Notes under the pieces: generated by a model | Database searches by the model: none | What the model was told of the DNA's origin: nothing | What the model saw: only the letters and a program-made list of their open reading frames with translations | Assembly (NCBI GenBank): GCA_001017865.1 | Contig: LATQ01000179.1 | Span: forward strand, 1 to 7,526 | Source: Rhodococcus sp. IITR03 | Lineage (GTDB): Bacteria; Actinomycetota; Actinomycetes; Mycobacteriales; Mycobacteriaceae | Length of the DNA stretch: 7,526 bases | Reading direction: 5' to 3' | Translations under genes and position numbers: made by a program | Shown here: positions 6,629-7,526 of the stretch, piece after piece | How positions within the stretch are numbered: the stretch's first letter is position 1 | How the letters are laid out: every line of letters begins with the position of its first letter

Positions 6629-7526
6629 GCACACCGGGGAATGCGTGATCCGCCTTCGGGCGTGACCTCGGAGACGACGGACGGGATGATCGATCCCACT
6701 TCGGGGATCAGGGTGACGTTGAAGTTGCACAGGTAGGTGTTCAGGTAACTGCCCTCCTGACTGACGCGCGCGAGGCCCTTGAGCAGCCCCGGCAGATTCG
6801 CCCCGAAATATCCGAAGCTGTCCTTGTTGTCGAGGAAGTGCCGGGTGAAACCGGGTCGGCGGCTGATCATCGCATGCAGGTCGGGGTGCACCTCCCGGCT
6901 CATCGCCGCGATCCGGTCGACGGTCGCAGACAGGGAGTCGAGCGAGCCGATCGTCTCGTCGCGCCGCGCGGACAGTTCGGAGAAGATCGCACGGGCACTG
7001 GTCAGGACGGCGTCGACGTCCTCGCTCTGCGTCGCGAGGTCGCCGATGACCGCGTCCAGGTTGACGATGATGTCACCGAGGATGCGGTCGGGTTCGGCGA
7101 GCGACTCTGCGAGACGCGATGTTTCGGCGACGAGGGCCGTGACGGCACCACCGTCCCCCTGTAGTGCCGCGATGATCGCGCTCGTGATGCGGTCGACCTG
7201 TTCCGGGTCGAGCACGCTGAACAAGGGCTCGAATCCGTTGAGCAGCACGGAGATGTCGAACGACGGATCAGTGCGCTCGAGGGGGATCTCCCAGTTCTCC
7301 GGGGCCGGTACCCCGGAGCCGCCCTCTCCGCGGGAGAGTCCCAGATATCGCTGACCGATGATGTTCTGATAGGTGATCGCGGCCTCGGTGTCGTCGTGGA
7401 TCGTCTGCCCCGCCTCGATGCGGAACGCCACCCGCGCGATCGACCCGTCGAGTTCGATCGCGTCGACGCGTCCGACCCGCACGCGGCCATCCGGACGTCG
7501 TCACCCACCCGCAGGCCGGAGACGTC
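6623..7526 (-). pseudogene. mceB: MceB, Mce-family lipid-transfer protein (5' end outside the window; two frame breaks)
   Basis: Second Mce subunit. The first ~50 residues, including the membrane anchor, are beyond the right edge. The visible part begins inside the MCE/MlaD domain with DVSGLRVGDDVRMA; the frame then shifts near 7485, and RVGRVDAIELDG to IIGQRYLGLSRG completes the domain. GFEPLFSVLDPEQVDRI and the long helical stretch after it (to the region of SREVHPDLHAMI) are the CUP1-like helical region. SYLNTYLCNFNVTLIPEVG near the end, with a Cys, is the usual MceB C-terminal part; the protein finishes near GGSRIPRC. As read no stop follows and the frame enters mceC. Restoring one base near 6632 gives IPRC-x-R and the TGA at 6623-6625, matching the Cys-basic ending common in MceB. 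An alternative is a one-base excess in GGGG 6636-6639, which ends at the TGA 6615-6617 overlapping GTG 6618. Confidence 0.85.

Noticed and set aside
195..7490. Programmed ribosomal frameshifting as a regulatory system
   Set aside because: The sites share no slippery heptamer or obvious downstream structure, and twelve efficient shifts in housekeeping-type genes would be without precedent.
1..7526. CRISPR array, tRNA or rRNA gene, insertion sequence or long direct repeats
   Set aside because: Reading by eye I saw no regularly spaced repeat, no tRNA-like cloverleaf, no transposase and no terminal inverted repeats; coding sequence fills almost the whole window.

Overview
The window is GC-rich (roughly two thirds G+C by eye) with GTG/ATG starts, 4-base stop/start overlaps and strong G/C bias at third codon positions. 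Gene content and protein style suggest a mycolic-acid actinobacterium (order Mycobacteriales), most likely Rhodococcus or a close relative. That placement is inferred from gene content, not from a search.

Left part, plus strand (1-1507): the last ~50 codons of a gene ending like the C-terminal domain of Pls/PosA-type nonribosomal peptide synthetases, followed by a short M1-family zinc aminopeptidase with a complete catalytic set (HEXXH-X18-E plus the downstream Tyr). The two genes overlap and are probably co-transcribed.

Right part, minus strand (7526 down to ~1520): the distal part of an mce operon in canonical order: mceB (5' end beyond the right edge), mceC, mceD, mceE (lipoprotein), mceF, then one Mce-associated membrane protein (mas). 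Four of the Mce junctions are tightly coupled: C/D and D/E by ATGA, E/F by GTGA, and B/C within a few bases. The mas gene has its own AGGAG site. In characterised systems the Mce proteins form a hetero-oligomeric tunnel that carries lipids or sterols from the outer envelope to YrbE permeases in the inner membrane. The permease genes and mceA would lie to the right. The substrate cannot be read from the sequence. The mas and aminopeptidase genes converge, with their stop codons sitting in the two arms of a small inverted repeat.

The most striking observation is that nearly every gene except mceE is broken by reading-frame shifts. I count about twelve, and each is repaired by restoring one lost base. 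Protein similarity resumes immediately in the next frame, with no internal stop codons or other decay. Such a deletion-only pattern looks much more like uncorrected long-read sequence error than true pseudogene decay or programmed frameshifting. As read, it also creates artefacts: an in-frame MceB-MceC fusion, an MceF cut into pieces, a mas tail running antisense through the peptidase, and a false basic N-terminus on the peptidase. I found no RNA gene, CRISPR array, insertion sequence or clearly novel system.
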